In this document: piece after piece, positions 17,108-26,216 of the stretch
Numbering within the stretch: position 1 is the stretch's first letter
How the letters are laid out: every line of letters begins with the position of its first letter
Origin: Sulfitobacter sabulilitoris
Lineage (GTDB): Bacteria > Pseudomonadota > Alphaproteobacteria > Rhodobacterales > Rhodobacteraceae
Direction of reading: 5' to 3'
DNA length: 64,000 bases
NCBI RefSeq assembly: GCF_005887615.1
Contig: NZ_VANS01000005.1
Coordinates: 124,001-188,000, forward strand
Made by a program: the position numbers and the translations under genes
The notes under the pieces: model-generated
The model's database searches: none
What the model was told of the DNA's origin: nothing
The model's input: only the letters and a program-made list of their open reading frames with translations

Positions 17108-18403
17108 TCAGTCGGCGGGCCGCTGCACTTCGGGCAGTCCGATGGCCACGACCGACGCGGCGACGGACATCACCGCAAAGCCCGCCAGCGTCCATTCCGC
17201 GCCCAGAAACGCGGCGCCGCCGCCCAGGCCACCCGCGATCAACAACAGCACGCCAATCACCGTATTGCTGACCGCGGCATAGGCCGAGCGCTGATCGGGC
17301 GGCGACATATCGACAAGATAGGTGGACCGGCCCTGCCGCACGCCGTGATAGGCGATCATCAGCACGAACAGCACCGCCGGCATGGCCCAGACCTCTGCGG
17401 CAAGGCCAAGGACGGCCAACACCACCGCCGCGCTCATGGCGAGGGCACCAAGAAGGCCGGTACGCATCAACACCTTGCGGCTGGATTTGTCCGCCATGCG
17501 CCCCCACACATAAGAGCTGAGCAGCGACGCGATGGCCGAGGCCAGCACCAGCGCGCCAAGCTGGCCCAAAGCCGTGAGCCCGGCCGAATTGGCCAGAACC
17601 ACCAGGTAGGGCGGCGCCAGCGCGGTCGAGACCAGCAATCCGCGTACCACGATGAATCGCCACAGGTCGGGATTGTCGCGCAGCAGATCGAAACTGACGC
17701 CCTGCGCGTCCTCCACATCCTCGCTCGCGGTTTCCTCGAGCGTGGAAAACAGCGTCGCGGCCAGCAGCCAGAGGGCGGCGGCAAGCGCGATCGCCGCGAT
17801 CACGATGCCCTTGGATTGAAACAGACCCGACACCAGGAACCCAGCAAAGACCAGCACGCCCACCGAACTGACCGATCCGGCCAACCCGGTGATCGCGCCG
17901 CGCCGGGTCTGGCCCACGGTCTTGCCCAGGATGTCCTTAAACGATACCGAACAGGCGGCGCGGCACACCGCCAGCAGCGCCAGCGCCCCGCAGACCGCAT
18001 ACCCGGCCGCCGCACCGTCGAGCGTCAGCGCCGCCAGCACGATCAACGCCGCCGCGGCCCCCTGCCCGGCCGAGCCCAGCACCCAGGCCCATTTGCGATG
18101 CGCCATCCGCTGCACCCAGCCTGCCAGCCCGATCTGCGGCAAGAGCGCGCCCGCCTCGCGGATGGGCACGAGGATGCCGGCGAAAACCGCGGGCGCACCA
18201 AGCGCCGTGAGCAGCCATGACAACACCAGCTTGGGATCGATCAGCCCGTCGGCCACCTTTGTCATGCTCAGCGATGCGGCGTGGCGCAGGCCGTTGCGCG
18301 CCTCGGCGCGTTGTGCCGCGCGGTCCAGATCCTGCGCCGTCTTGCCGTCGGCATCCGTCAGCGTGTCAAAGGCGTCCTGCGCCAGATCGTCCTGCATCGT
18401 CAT
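17108..18403 (-). CDS. MFS transporter
   Basis: 431-aa transporter with a soluble N-terminal tail of about 55 residues (Asp/Ala-rich, MQDDLAQDAFDTLTDADGK) before the first membrane segment, then about 12 segments. The cytoplasmic loops GRMADKSSRKVLM (motif A type) and VRQGRSTYLVDM are recognisable. The long charged N-terminus is unusual for a small-molecule MFS protein. Function unknown. It converges tail to tail on the other MFS gene with a 4-bp gap and is divergent from thrS. Confidence 0.82.
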   Translation of the reverse strand: MTMQDDLAQDAFDTLTDADGKTAQDLDRAAQRAEARNGLRHAASLSMTKVADGLIDPKLVLSWLLTALGAPAVFAGILVPIREAGALLPQIGLAGWVQRMAHRKWAWVLGSAGQGAAAALIVLAALTLDGAAAGYAVCGALALLAVCRAACSVSFKDILGKTVGQTRRGAITGLAGSVSSVGVLVFAGFLVSGLFQSKGIVIAAIALAAALWLLAATLFSTLEETASEDVEDAQGVSFDLLRDNPDLWRFIVVRGLLVSTALAPPYLVVLANSAGLTALGQLGALVLASAIASLLSSYVWGRMADKSSRKVLMRTGLLGALAMSAAVVLAVLGLAAEVWAMPAVLFVLMIAYHGVRQGRSTYLVDMSPPDQRSAYAAVSNTVIGVLLLIAGGLGGGAAFLGAEWTLAGFAVMSVAASVVAIGLPEVQRPAD

Positions 18404-18423
18404 CGTCCTTGGTCGGGGCCGTC

Positions 18424-18452
18424 TTGACTTGGCCAGTCTGCCCAGTCACATA
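18424..18452 (+). promoter_or_regulatory. Candidate sigma70 promoter of thrS
   Basis: TTGACT (18424-18429), a 17-bp spacer, and CACATA (18447-18452), 64 bp ahead of the thrS ATG. The -35 is good, the -10 degenerate, as is common in alphaproteobacteria. Confidence 0.35.
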
Positions 18453-18516
18453 GGGCGCGCATCAAAACCCGCAACCGGGCGTCTCGTGGGCGCCAAACCG
18501 ACGAGGAGCGCCAGAC

Positions 18517-20463
18517 ATGGCCCAAATCTCTCTCACCTTTCCCGATGGCAATGCGCGCGATTACGACGCGGGCGTCACCGCGGCCGAAGTGGCCGAAAGC
18601 ATCTCGAAATCCCTGGCCAAGAAGGCGATCAGCGCAACCGTGAACGGCGCGCATTACGATCTGGCCTGGCCGATCGAAGCGGATGCGCAGATCGCCATCC
18701 ACACCATGGCCGACGAAGCGCAGGCCAACGAGCTGGTGCGCCACGATCTGGCGCATATCATGGCCCGCGCGGTTCAGGAAATCTGGCCCGACACCAAGGT
18801 GACCATCGGCCCGGTGATCAAGGACGGCTGGTACTACGACTTCGATCGAAAGGAGCCCTTCACCCCCGAAGACCTGGGCCTGATCGAGAAAAAGATGAAA
18901 GAGATCATCAACAAGCGCGATCCGGTCCGCACCGAGGTCTGGGACCGCGCGCGCGCGATCAAGCATTACGAGGACAACGACGAGCCCTACAAGGTCGAAC
19001 TGATCGACGCCATTCCGGGCGACGAGCCGTTGCGCATGTACTGGCACGGCGACTGGCAGGACCTGTGCCGCGGCCCGCACCTGCAGCACACCGGCCAGGT
19101 GCCCGGAGACGCCTTCAAGCTGATGTCGATCGCGGGCGCCTATTGGCGCGGCGACAGCAGCCGCGCGATGCTGCAGCGCATCTACGGCGTGGCCTTCACC
19201 GGCAAGGAAAAGCTGCGCGCGCACCTCAACATGCTGGAGGAGGCCGCCAAGCGCGACCACCGCAAGCTGGGCCGCGAGATGGACCTGTTCCATATGCAGG
19301 AAGAGGCCCCCGGACAGATCTTCTGGCACCCCAACGGCTGGATGATCTACACGCAGTTGCAGGACTACATGCGCCGCAAGCAGCGCGCGGGCGGCTACCG
19401 CGAGATCAACACGCCGCAGGTCGTCGACCGCAAGCTGTGGGAAGCCTCGGGGCATTGGGACAAATACCAAGAGCACATGTTCATCGTCGAAGTCGAGGAG
19501 GAGCATGCCAAGGAAAAAGCGGTCAACGCCCTGAAACCGATGAACTGCCCCTGCCACGTGCAGGTCTTCAACCAGGGTCTGAAATCCTACCGCGATCTGC
19601 CGTTGCGGCTGGCCGAATTCGGGTCGTGCACCCGCTACGAGCCGTCCGGCGCGCTGCACGGGATCATGCGGGTGCGTGGTTTCACGCAGGATGACGCGCA
19701 TATCTTCTGCACCGAGGACCAGATCGAGGCGGAATGCGCGCGCTTCATCAATTTCCTTGCCGAGATCTACGCCGATCTGGGGTTCGAGAATTTCGAGATC
19801 AAATTCGCCACCCGTCCCGAGCAGCGTGTCGGATCCGACGAAAGCTGGGATCACGTCGAGGGCGCGCTGGAAGCGGCGATCAAGGCCACCGGCCGCGCCT
19901 TCACGCTGGAGCCGGGCGATGGCGCGTTCTACGGACCCAAGCTGGACTTCTACCTGACCGATGCGATCGGGCGGGTCTGGCAATGCGGCACCTTCCAGGT
20001 TGATCCCAACCTGCCCGAACGGTTGGGGGCGACCTATATCGGCGAGGATGGGGCCAAACACCGCCCCTATATGTTGCACCGCGCGACGCTGGGCAGTTTC
20101 GAGCGGTTCATCGGCATCCTGATCGAGGAACACGCGGGCAAACTGCCGTTCTGGCTGGCCCCGCGGCAGGTCGTCGTCGCCTCCATCACGTCGGAGGCGG
20201 ACGACTACGTGCATGAGGTCGCAGCCGGGCTGACCGCCGCGGGCGTACGCGCGCAGGTGGACGTGCGCAACGAAAAGATCAACTACAAGGTCCGCGAACA
20301 TTCGGTCGGCAAGGTGCCGGTGATCCTGGCCGTCGGCGCGCGTGAGGTGGAAGATCGCACCGTGTCGGTGCGGCGCCTGGGCGACAAGCAGACCTCCGTT
20401 CAGCCGCTCGACGCGGTCACGGCGGCGTTGGGGCGCGAGGCGACACCGCCCGACCTTCTGTAA
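18517..20463 (+). CDS. thrS: Threonyl-tRNA synthetase
   Basis: 648-aa class II aminoacyl-tRNA synthetase, full length. Domains in order: TGS (about 1-62, [16 protein letters not shown]), editing domain ([11 protein letters not shown] near 75, with the C-terminal editing motif around [12 protein letters not shown]), catalytic core with zinc ligands (MNCPCHVQ, then [19 protein letters not shown] motif 2), motif 3 in [20 protein letters not shown], and a C-terminal anticodon-binding domain from about 545. GAGGAGCG precedes the ATG. It is monocistronic and ends in a strong hairpin. Confidence 0.97.
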   Translation: MAQISLTFPDGNARDYDAGVTAAEVAESISKSLAKKAISATVNGAHYDLAWPIEADAQIAIHTMADEAQANELVRHDLAHIMARAVQEIWPDTKVTIGPVIKDGWYYDFDRKEPFTPEDLGLIEKKMKEIINKRDPVRTEVWDRARAIKHYEDNDEPYKVELIDAIPGDEPLRMYWHGDWQDLCRGPHLQHTGQVPGDAFKLMSIAGAYWRGDSSRAMLQRIYGVAFTGKEKLRAHLNMLEEAAKRDHRKLGREMDLFHMQEEAPGQIFWHPNGWMIYTQLQDYMRRKQRAGGYREINTPQVVDRKLWEASGHWDKYQEHMFIVEVEEEHAKEKAVNALKPMNCPCHVQVFNQGLKSYRDLPLRLAEFGSCTRYEPSGALHGIMRVRGFTQDDAHIFCTEDQIEAECARFINFLAEIYADLGFENFEIKFATRPEQRVGSDESWDHVEGALEAAIKATGRAFTLEPGDGAFYGPKLDFYLTDAIGRVWQCGTFQVDPNLPERLGATYIGEDGAKHRPYMLHRATLGSFERFIGILIEEHAGKLPFWLAPRQVVVASITSEADDYVHEVAAGLTAAGVRAQVDVRNEKINYKVREHSVGKVPVILAVGAREVEDRTVSVRRLGDKQTSVQPLDAVTAALGREATPPDLL

Positions 20464-20488
20464 CAAAGCGCACCGAAACCATGCGTCG

Positions 20489-20506
20489 GGCCCCGAAAAC
20501 GGGGCC
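20489..20506 (+). terminator. Hairpin after thrS
   Basis: GGCCCCG and CGGGGCC flank AAAA, a perfect 7-bp stem 26 bases past the thrS stop. No U-run follows, so termination may be partial or factor-assisted. Confidence 0.5.
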
Positions 20507-20564
20507 TGGCTGCAATAAACCGCCCAATTTCCGCGTCTTTCCGATGCCCCGTTCTGACATGGAT

Positions 20565-20593
20565 GTGACACACAGGTCCGTGAATGGTATGTT
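20565..20593 (+). promoter_or_regulatory. Candidate promoter of the bufferin operon
   Basis: GTGACA (20565-20570), a 17-bp spacer, and TATGTT (20588-20593), 65 bp ahead of the bufA1 start. It has sigma70-like spacing. Bufferin operons are ECF-controlled in Caulobacter, but I see no exact match to that GTAACC-type motif here. Confidence 0.4.
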
Positions 20594-20657
20594 ACCGTCA
20601 TGCAGACCTATGATTGTTTCACATCGACTGTCAGTGCATCACACAAAGGAAACCAGA

Positions 20658-20960
20658 ATGTCTAACACGTTGAAAACCGCCGCGATTGCAGGTGCCGTAG
20701 CCGCCGCGATGACAGCACAGGCGACCCCCGCCGCCGCTGCCTCGATGGAGAAATGCTATGGCGTGTCGCTGGCGGGCGAAAATGACTGCGCGGCGGGCCC
20801 CGGCACGACCTGCGCCGGGACATCGGTGACCGACTACCAGGGCAACGCCTGGACGTTGGTCGAGGCCGGAACCTGCGAAAGCATCGAATTGCCCGAGATG
20901 GCGGACGGCTCCGAGCGCAAGGGATCGCTCGAGGCGCTGGACCGCGATCTGCCGGCCTGA
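20658..20960 (+). CDS. bufA1: BufA1 family bufferin precursor (copper-binding RiPP)
   Basis: 100-aa exported precursor of the DUF2282/BufA1 type. A signal peptide (about 1-28, ending PAAAA) precedes a core with Cys33, Cys44, Cys52 and Cys73. [17 protein letters not shown] is the family signature. In studied bufferins, MNIO enzymes convert internal cysteines to thiooxazoles that bind copper in the periplasm while other cysteines form a disulfide; here this is inferred. AAAGGAAAC precedes ATG 20658; longer upstream frame is ignored. The downstream order DUF692, DUF2063-type partner, DoxX is the standard bufferin set. Confidence 0.9.
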   Translation: MSNTLKTAAIAGAVAAAMTAQATPAAAASMEKCYGVSLAGENDCAAGPGTTCAGTSVTDYQGNAWTLVEAGTCESIELPEMADGSERKGSLEALDRDLPA

Positions 20961-20991
20961 GAAAACTGACGCGACCGTCTGAACAGCGACC

Positions 20992-21017
20992 TTCGGGGGC
21001 GAACGCGCGCCCCCGGA
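20992..21017 (+). promoter_or_regulatory. Intercistronic hairpin between bufA1 and bufB
   Basis: CGGGGGCG (20994-21001) pairs perfectly with CGCCCCCG (21008-21015) around AACGCG, with two further weak pairs outside. It lies 33 bp past the bufA1 stop with no U-run. It could be an attenuator or an mRNA-stability element that keeps precursor expression above enzyme expression. Confidence 0.5.
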
Positions 21018-21089
21018 GCACCCAACGCCGCGACCGCCCGCGGGATGGCACGCCAACAGGCACAGCGCCCAAATCCAAGGGGATCGCGC

Positions 21090-21947
21090 ATGCTCGACAC
21101 GCCCCCACGTTTTGACCCGCTGCCCGCAGCGCCCGGAGTCGGCTACAAACCCCAGCATTACAGCGACCTGATGGCCGACCCCGGCCCCGTCGCCTGGATC
21201 GAGATTCACGCCGAGAATTACATGGGCGACGGCGGTCGGCCGATCGCACAATTGCGCCACCTGACCGAACGCTTCGCCCTGTCGGTGCATGGTGTCGGGC
21301 TGAGCATCGGCGGCGACGGCCCGCTGGACGGCGCGCATCTGGAAAGACTCAAACGGCTGATTGAATGGTCGAAACCGGCGAGTTTTTCGGAACATTTGGC
21401 GTGGTCGACCCATGGGGCCGAGTTCCTCAACGATCTGCTGCCTTTGCCCTATACCGATGACACGTTGACCCGCGTGGCCGATCACATCGACCAGGTGCAG
21501 CACACGCTGGGCCGCCGGATGCTGCTGGAAAACCCCTCGAGCTATCTGAGGTTTGCGCAAAGCACCTGGTCGGAAACCGATTTTTTGTCCGAACTGGTGC
21601 GCCGAACCGGCTGCGGCCTGCTGCTGGACGTGAACAACGTCTTTGTCTCGGCCAGTAACCTCGGCTATCGCCCGCGCGATTATATAGATGCCTATCCGCT
21701 TGATGCTGTTAGTGAAATCCATGTTGGCGGCCATGATGAGGATCACGATGCACAGGGCAATCCGCTGCTGATCGACAGCCACGGCACGCCCGTGGTCGAT
21801 CTCGTCTGGGCCTTGCTCGACTACACGCTGGCCAAGACCGGGCCCAAGCCCGTTCTCGTGGAATGGGACAACGACGTGCCGCCCTGGCCGACCCTGCGGT
21901 CCGAAGCCGCCCGCGCCGCGCGCCACCTTGCCCCGACAGTGCGATGA
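21090..21947 (+). CDS. bufB: MNIO (DUF692) enzyme BufB
   Basis: 285-aa TIM-barrel multinuclear non-heme iron oxidase that modifies bufferin cysteines. Metal-binding motifs appear in order: [59 protein letters not shown] and VEWDND. This full His/Asp/Glu set indicates an active enzyme. ATG 21090 behind AAGGGG is chosen over ATG 21045. Its stop overlaps the bufC start (ATGA at 21944-21947), so both are made together. Confidence 0.92.
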   Translation: MLDTPPRFDPLPAAPGVGYKPQHYSDLMADPGPVAWIEIHAENYMGDGGRPIAQLRHLTERFALSVHGVGLSIGGDGPLDGAHLERLKRLIEWSKPASFSEHLAWSTHGAEFLNDLLPLPYTDDTLTRVADHIDQVQHTLGRRMLLENPSSYLRFAQSTWSETDFLSELVRRTGCGLLLDVNNVFVSASNLGYRPRDYIDAYPLDAVSEIHVGGHDEDHDAQGNPLLIDSHGTPVVDLVWALLDYTLAKTGPKPVLVEWDNDVPPWPTLRSEAARAARHLAPTVR

Positions 21948-22711
21948 CGGTCGAGCAATCCCAGTTTCGCGCGGCCCTGCTGGACCCGCTCCAGCCCGTT
22001 CCGGACGATCTTCTTGGCCCCGACGGGCGCCCCGGAACCGACCGGTTTTCCGTCTATCGCAACACGGTCACGGTGTCGTTGCGCGACGCGCTTGGGGTGG
22101 CCTTTCCGCTGGTGGCCAAGCTGATCGGCCCGCGGAATTTCCGGCCGCTGGCACTTGACTATGCGCGGGCACACCCCCCGACGTCGCCCCTGATGATGCA
22201 TTATGGCGCGTCCTTTCCCGAATATTTGGCCGGGGTCGCGGCGCTGTCGCACATCGGATACCTGCCCGATTGCGCGCGGCTGGACCTGGCGATGCGCAGA
22301 TCCTACCACGCCGCCGACGCGACACCGCTGAGCCAGGCCCGGCTGGCGATCGACACACCAGGCCTGATGGCTCTGCGATTGGCCCTGATGCCCGCCACGC
22401 AGGTGATCCGGTCGCAATGGCCACTGCATGACATCTGGGCGTTCAACTTCGTGCCGGATGCGCCCAAGCCACGCGCCGTGGCGCAGGATGTGCTGATCAC
22501 CCGCCCCGAATTCGACCCCGCGCCGCACCCACTGCCCCCGGGCGGGGCGGCCTGGCTTGACGCGCTGGGCCGTGGCCAGCCCTTCGGCGCGGCACATGAC
22601 GCGGCCGTTGCCGACACGCCCGGTTTCGATCTTGCCCAAACGCTGGCGCTGGCGCTTTCGACCTCTGCGCTGGCGGATGCTCCCCCGCAAAAAGGACTTA
22701 TGAATGAATAG
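21944..22711 (+). CDS. bufC: HvfC/BufC (DUF2063) partner protein
   Basis: 255-aa partner of the MNIO enzyme. The N-terminal DUF2063 domain reads [18 protein letters not shown], then [28 protein letters not shown] and FPEYLAG, the standard helical domain; the C-terminal part is thought to present the precursor like a RiPP recognition element. It is needed with BufB for modification in characterised systems. It overlaps bufB by 4 bp and the following doxX gene by 8 bp. Confidence 0.88.
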   Translation: MTVEQSQFRAALLDPLQPVPDDLLGPDGRPGTDRFSVYRNTVTVSLRDALGVAFPLVAKLIGPRNFRPLALDYARAHPPTSPLMMHYGASFPEYLAGVAALSHIGYLPDCARLDLAMRRSYHAADATPLSQARLAIDTPGLMALRLALMPATQVIRSQWPLHDIWAFNFVPDAPKPRAVAQDVLITRPEFDPAPHPLPPGGAAWLDALGRGQPFGAAHDAAVADTPGFDLAQTLALALSTSALADAPPQKGLMNE

Positions 22712-23252
22712 CCTCGTCTCACTCCACCACGCTGTATCGGGCCGGCTCGACCGCGCCGATTGGCTGCTTTCAACGCTGGCACGTGTGGTGTTTGCCGGGG
22801 CGCTCGTGATGTATTTCTGGGTGTCGGGACTGACCAAGCTGGGCGACGGTCTGGCGGGGCTGATCAACCCGTCGGTGGGCGCATATGTGCAGATGTTTCC
22901 GCGCGTCATGGAAAGCGTCGGCTACGACAGTTCGCAACTGGGCGTGATCTACCGCCTTATTGCGATCGCGGGCACATGGGCGGAATTCATCCTGCCCGCG
23001 CTGATCGTGGTGGGGCTTTTGACGCGGCTTGCGGCGCTGGGGATGATCGGCTTTGTCGCCGTGCAGTCGCTCACCGATTATTACGGTCACGGTCAGGTCG
23101 CCGAACTCGGGGCCTGGTTCGACCGGTTTCCGAATGCGCCGATCCTGGATCAGCGCGCGTTCTGGACTTTTGTCTTGCTGGTGCTGGTGATCAAGGGGGC
23201 CGGGCCGTTGTCGTTTGATCGTGCGCTGTCGCGCAGCAGGCTCTCCGCCTAG
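22704..23252 (+). CDS. DoxX family membrane protein of the bufferin operon
   Basis: 182-aa inner-membrane protein with four hydrophobic segments, of the DoxX/HvfX type that closes many bufferin and methanobactin-like MNIO operons. VMYFWVSGLTKLGDG and AEFILPALIVVGLLTRLAAL are typical. Its biochemical role is unknown; a redox or membrane-organising function has been suggested for the family. It starts inside bufC (8-bp overlap) and ends four bases into the convergent ArsC-like gene. Confidence 0.85.
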   Translation: MNSLVSLHHAVSGRLDRADWLLSTLARVVFAGALVMYFWVSGLTKLGDGLAGLINPSVGAYVQMFPRVMESVGYDSSQLGVIYRLIAIAGTWAEFILPALIVVGLLTRLAALGMIGFVAVQSLTDYYGHGQVAELGAWFDRFPNAPILDQRAFWTFVLLVLVIKGAGPLSFDRALSRSRLSA

Positions 23253-23560
23253 CCAAGCGCGGCCTGCGTCTCCTTGCTCCAGCCCAAATACATCTTATCC
23301 GCGTCAACGATCAGCGGACGTTTCATCAGCGTCGGGTATCGCATCAGCAGCTCTTTTGCCGGGCGCGCACGTTCGTCGGCGTCCAGACCGCGCCACGTGG
23401 TGGACCGCGTGTTGACCAGATCGGCATCAAACCGCTGCAACGCGGCGTCCAGTACATCCTCCGGGACACCTTCGGCCCGCACGTCGACAAGGCTGGCATC
23501 AGGCAAGGATTTCAAGGCCTTGCGGCACGTATCACAGGTCTTGAGGCCGTAAAGATGCAT
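23249..23560 (-). CDS. ArsC/Spx/YffB-like thioredoxin-fold protein
   Basis: 103-aa protein with the thioredoxin-fold start MHLYGLKTCDTCRKA, where Cys9 and Cys12 form a CxxC. STTWRGLDADE and LMKRPLIVD follow, with the cis-Pro loop conserved in ArsC-family proteins. YffB-like members are thought to be thiol reductases; true arsenate reductase activity cannot be inferred without ars genes. Next to a copper-binding system, a thiol-stress role is plausible. It overlaps the doxX gene by 4 bp tail to tail. Confidence 0.82.
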   Translation of the reverse strand: MHLYGLKTCDTCRKALKSLPDASLVDVRAEGVPEDVLDAALQRFDADLVNTRSTTWRGLDADERARPAKELLMRYPTLMKRPLIVDADKMYLGWSKETQAALG

Positions 23561-23757
23561 ATTATTTTCCCATTTTCAGCGGTTCGCGCTTAGGTATTTC
23601 CGCAATCCGCCTGCTTTTGCTTGATTTTTTCAACAGTTGAGCGATTCTACCATTAAGGGTCGTCACGCAGGTTCCCCCACTGCGCAAGATCCTTAACCAC
23701 CCCAACCGTGTGACAATTCTTCACGCGGCAAGCAAGGCAAAAGGAGGCACGGACATT

Positions 23758-23964
23758 ATGCCCAACGGCACCGTGAAATGGTTCAATACAACCAAAGGAT
23801 ATGGCTTTATCGCCCCGGAAAACGGCGGCAGTGACGTATTTGTGCACATCTCGGCGGTCGAAAGGTCGGGGCTGACAGGACTGGCGGACGATCAGAAGGT
23901 CAGCTTCGAACTTACCGAAGGGCGGGACGGTCGCCAAATGGCAGGCGACCTCAAACTGCTCTAG
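23758..23964 (+). CDS. Cold shock domain protein (CspA family)
   Basis: 68-aa single cold-shock domain that binds single-stranded RNA and DNA. RNP1 (KGYGFIAPE) and RNP2 (DVFVHISAVE) are intact. ATG 23758 has AGGAGG about ten bases upstream; the frame opens 48 bases earlier but the family starts here. A 197-bp non-coding stretch precedes it, long enough for a structured cold-shock 5' leader. Confidence 0.93.
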   Translation: MPNGTVKWFNTTKGYGFIAPENGGSDVFVHISAVERSGLTGLADDQKVSFELTEGRDGRQMAGDLKLL

Positions 23965-23999
23965 CTGCGACTTTATTTTAACGCGACCAGACACGTGGC

Positions 24000-24031
24000 T
24001 TCCGGCTCGGACAGCGCTTTCCGGGCCGGAA
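24000..24031. terminator. Nested hairpin after cspA
   Basis: TTCCGGC (24000-24006) pairs with GCCGGAA (24025-24031), with an inner CGGA/TCCG stem. It lies between cspA and the convergent secreted-peptide gene. No U-run follows, so it may be a bidirectional RNA-end structure rather than a classic terminator. Confidence 0.4.
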
Positions 24032-24051
24032 ATCATCCCATTATCAGGCGC

Positions 24052-24333
24052 TTAGTCGTATGTGCAGCCCTTGGTGCCAATCGGGCACTCGGCCTGCGCC
24101 CGCGGCGCTGCGTGGCGTTTCGGCGCGGGGTGGGCCATCACCTGCTGGTAGGTCATCGACTGGTTCGGAACCCCGCAACAGATCACGCCGCCGATGGTGA
24201 CCGGACGCAGGCCCGTGGGGCAATAGTTTTCCGCGCTGGGATAGGCGTAGATCTTGGCGCTTTGCGCCAGTGCGGGTGCCGTCGTGACCGTCATCAACGC
24301 CAACCCCGCCAGCGCCCCTAGTGTAATCCGCAT
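24052..24333 (-). CDS. Small secreted Cys-containing protein (hypothetical)
   Basis: 93-aa protein with a clear signal peptide (MRITLGALAGLALMTVTTAPALAQ, cleavage after ALA). The mature part has YCPTGLRPVTIGGVICCGVPNQ in the middle and AECPIGTKGCTYD at the end, five cysteines in all. It probably folds in the periplasm with disulfides. I know no function. It is downstream of the P450 on the same strand with a 107-bp gap, so co-transcription is possible but not certain. Confidence 0.7.
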   Translation of the reverse strand: MRITLGALAGLALMTVTTAPALAQSAKIYAYPSAENYCPTGLRPVTIGGVICCGVPNQSMTYQQVMAHPAPKRHAAPRAQAECPIGTKGCTYD

Positions 24334-24440
24334 GTGATGCCTCTTTTTTACAAATGTCCTGAATTGTGTCGAAAGAGTGGCGGCAGCACAAAGCCGAGTC
24401 CAGTGCTTTTCGAAAATGGAAACACTGTGTTTCCAGTGTA

Positions 24441-25634
24441 TTACAGCTTTGCGCCGGACAGGGTCGCGTCAAGCGCCGCGTACCCGCGGAACCGGATGCG
24501 CCCGCCGTGGGTGCGGGCGGTGATCGCGAAATCGGGATGGCGGCGCAGGAACCGGTCGAGCGCGATGCGCCCTTCCATCCGTGCAAGGGTCAGACCGACG
24601 CAAACATGCGGGCCACCGGCAAAGGCCAGATGCCGGTTGGGATGGCGGGTGATGTCAAATTCTGTCGGGTTATCAAAGACATCCGGATCGCGATTGGCCG
24701 CGCCGATGCACAGGTGCAGGTTTGCACCCGCCGGAATGGCGACCCCGCGCAGGGTGACGGCGGCGGTGGTTTCGCGGTTGCCGAGCTGGTTGGGGGACCG
24801 GTAGCGCAAGACCTCCTCCACCGCCGCATTCATCAGGGTTGGATCGGTGACAAGCTTTTGTTTTTGCTCGGGATAATCATGCAGCAAGGCGAGGCCGCTG
24901 CCGATGAGATTGGTGGTCGTCTCGTGGCCCGCGTTGAGGATGAAGATGCAGTTCTGGATCAGCTCGATTTCCGACAGTTGGCCGGTGTCGTCACCGGCGA
25001 TCAGGCGGGTCAGAACGTCGGTTTCCGGGTCGCCCGGCGCGGCACGGCGGCGTGCGATAAGGTCTTGTAAATACGACTTGAATTCGATCACGGCGGCGTG
25101 GCCAAGGGCCAGTTGGTCATCGGTCAGCGTGGGTTCGAGCGCGCCGAGAATGGCGAGGGACCAGTCGCGCAGGGGCGCGCGTTCGGACCGGGGCACATCG
25201 AGCAGGTTCCCGATGATCTGGATCGGAATTTGGGCGGCGAATTCTTCAATCAGATCAGTGTGTTGCGGCATCCGGTCGAGCAGGCGATCGACGGTGTCGA
25301 TCAACCCCGGCTCCATCCTCGCCAGCGCCTTGGGAGTGAGGGCCGATGTCATGATGCGGCGCACGCGGGTGTGCAGGGGCGGATCGTTGAACACAAGGGA
25401 TGTGGTGTGATGTTCAAAGAGCGGGGAGCCGGGACCGAACTTGGGTGCAAAGGATTGTTTTTTATCGGAAATATAGGTGGTCGTGTCGCGGTATACGGCA
25501 CTGAGATCGGCATGTTTGGAGACCAGGAACGACCCGTCAGGCTGCGGGCAGACGGGGGCGTCGCGCAGCAGGTGGTCATAGTGCGGAAAGGGATTTTCGA
25601 TGAAATCCGCAGGGGGATTGGCGAGGCTGAACAT
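24441..25634 (-). CDS. Cytochrome P450
   Basis: 397-aa soluble bacterial P450, full length. I-helix AGHETTTNL carries the oxygen-activating acid/Thr, EEVLRYRSP holds the ExxR pair, and FAGGPHVCVGLTLARMEG contains the heme-thiolate Cys. Substrates of such enzymes range from fatty acids to terpenes; no ferredoxin or reductase gene is adjacent, so redox partners must be elsewhere. The 5' side is a long unusual intergenic region with GTACAG repeats that may control it. Confidence 0.93.
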   Translation of the reverse strand: MFSLANPPADFIENPFPHYDHLLRDAPVCPQPDGSFLVSKHADLSAVYRDTTTYISDKKQSFAPKFGPGSPLFEHHTTSLVFNDPPLHTRVRRIMTSALTPKALARMEPGLIDTVDRLLDRMPQHTDLIEEFAAQIPIQIIGNLLDVPRSERAPLRDWSLAILGALEPTLTDDQLALGHAAVIEFKSYLQDLIARRRAAPGDPETDVLTRLIAGDDTGQLSEIELIQNCIFILNAGHETTTNLIGSGLALLHDYPEQKQKLVTDPTLMNAAVEEVLRYRSPNQLGNRETTAAVTLRGVAIPAGANLHLCIGAANRDPDVFDNPTEFDITRHPNRHLAFAGGPHVCVGLTLARMEGRIALDRFLRRHPDFAITARTHGGRIRFRGYAALDATLSGAKL

Positions 25635-25720
25635 GGGGCGAGTTTAGCACCGGATCGGCGGAGCGCACGGGGTATTAAACATCGGTTTGCGGATCGGCGG
25701 CGGCGCGATGGGCGGGGAAA

Positions 25721-25828
25721 CTGTACGCATTGGCGGGGCGATCCGTACAGATTTGGGCGCATGGATGGGGCCGGTTTCGGGGCGTTCCGCGCGGATCGGG
25801 ACAAATTTGGGGTGGATTTTGTACAGAT
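25721..25828. repeat. GTACAG repeats upstream of the P450 gene
   Basis: CTGTAC (25721-25726) is the inverse of GTACAG at 25745-25750, and GTACAGAT occurs again at 25821-25828. They lie 87-194 bp upstream of the P450 start in a stretch with no believable gene. They may be operator half-sites or degenerate repeat units. Confidence 0.3.
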
Positions 25829-25883
25829 GCGCGATGCGGGCGGCGGCGCGGGGTGATCCGGGGTTAATTTCGGCCATTATGCC

Positions 25884-26138
25884 GCAGGGTCGCCCCCTGC
25901 CCCCGGCAACGCCCGGCAACGGATGCGGGGTCACGCGAGGGGGTGAGGACCGGTCCGGCGGAGCCGGATTGAACAGTCCGGGGGACTGTTCAAAGGTCCG
26001 AACGCGGATTGCGCAAGCAATTCGCCGGGGATGCAAAGTAAAGCCTCAATTCGGAACGCCGCGCCCGAACCGAGGGGTGGGCGAGAAGCGCCCGCCCCGT
26101 GGGGGCGGTTCGGGCGCTGCCCAATCGGAGATTGGGCA
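25884..26138. repeat. Hairpin array 1 between the P450 gene and the AT-rich patch
   Basis: Consecutive perfect or near-perfect hairpins: 25884-25900 (GCAGGG stem); a tandem CCCGGCAACG pair (25902-25921); 25954-25968 (TCCGGC stem, GGA loop); 25969-25993 (TTGAACAGTCC stem, GGG loop); 26004-26025 (9-bp stem, GCAA tetraloop); 26061-26117 (12-bp outer stem GCGCCCGAACCG with a nested 10-bp stem); 26118-26138 (TGCCCAATC stem, GGA loop). No reading frame of gene-like quality covers it. This is far more structure than chance gives, and resembles a block of extragenic palindromes. Confidence 0.75.
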
Positions 26139-26216
26139 TAAAAACTTAGTGATTACGAGAAGTTCAGATTCTTGCCAAACTATCCTTCTGAGCGTAGTTT
26201 TGCCCAAACCACTCTA

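Noticed and set aside
23249-23560. True arsenate reductase ArsC
   Set aside because: No arsR, acr3 or arsB in the neighbourhood, and the short CxxC protein fits the YffB/Spx-like branch better.
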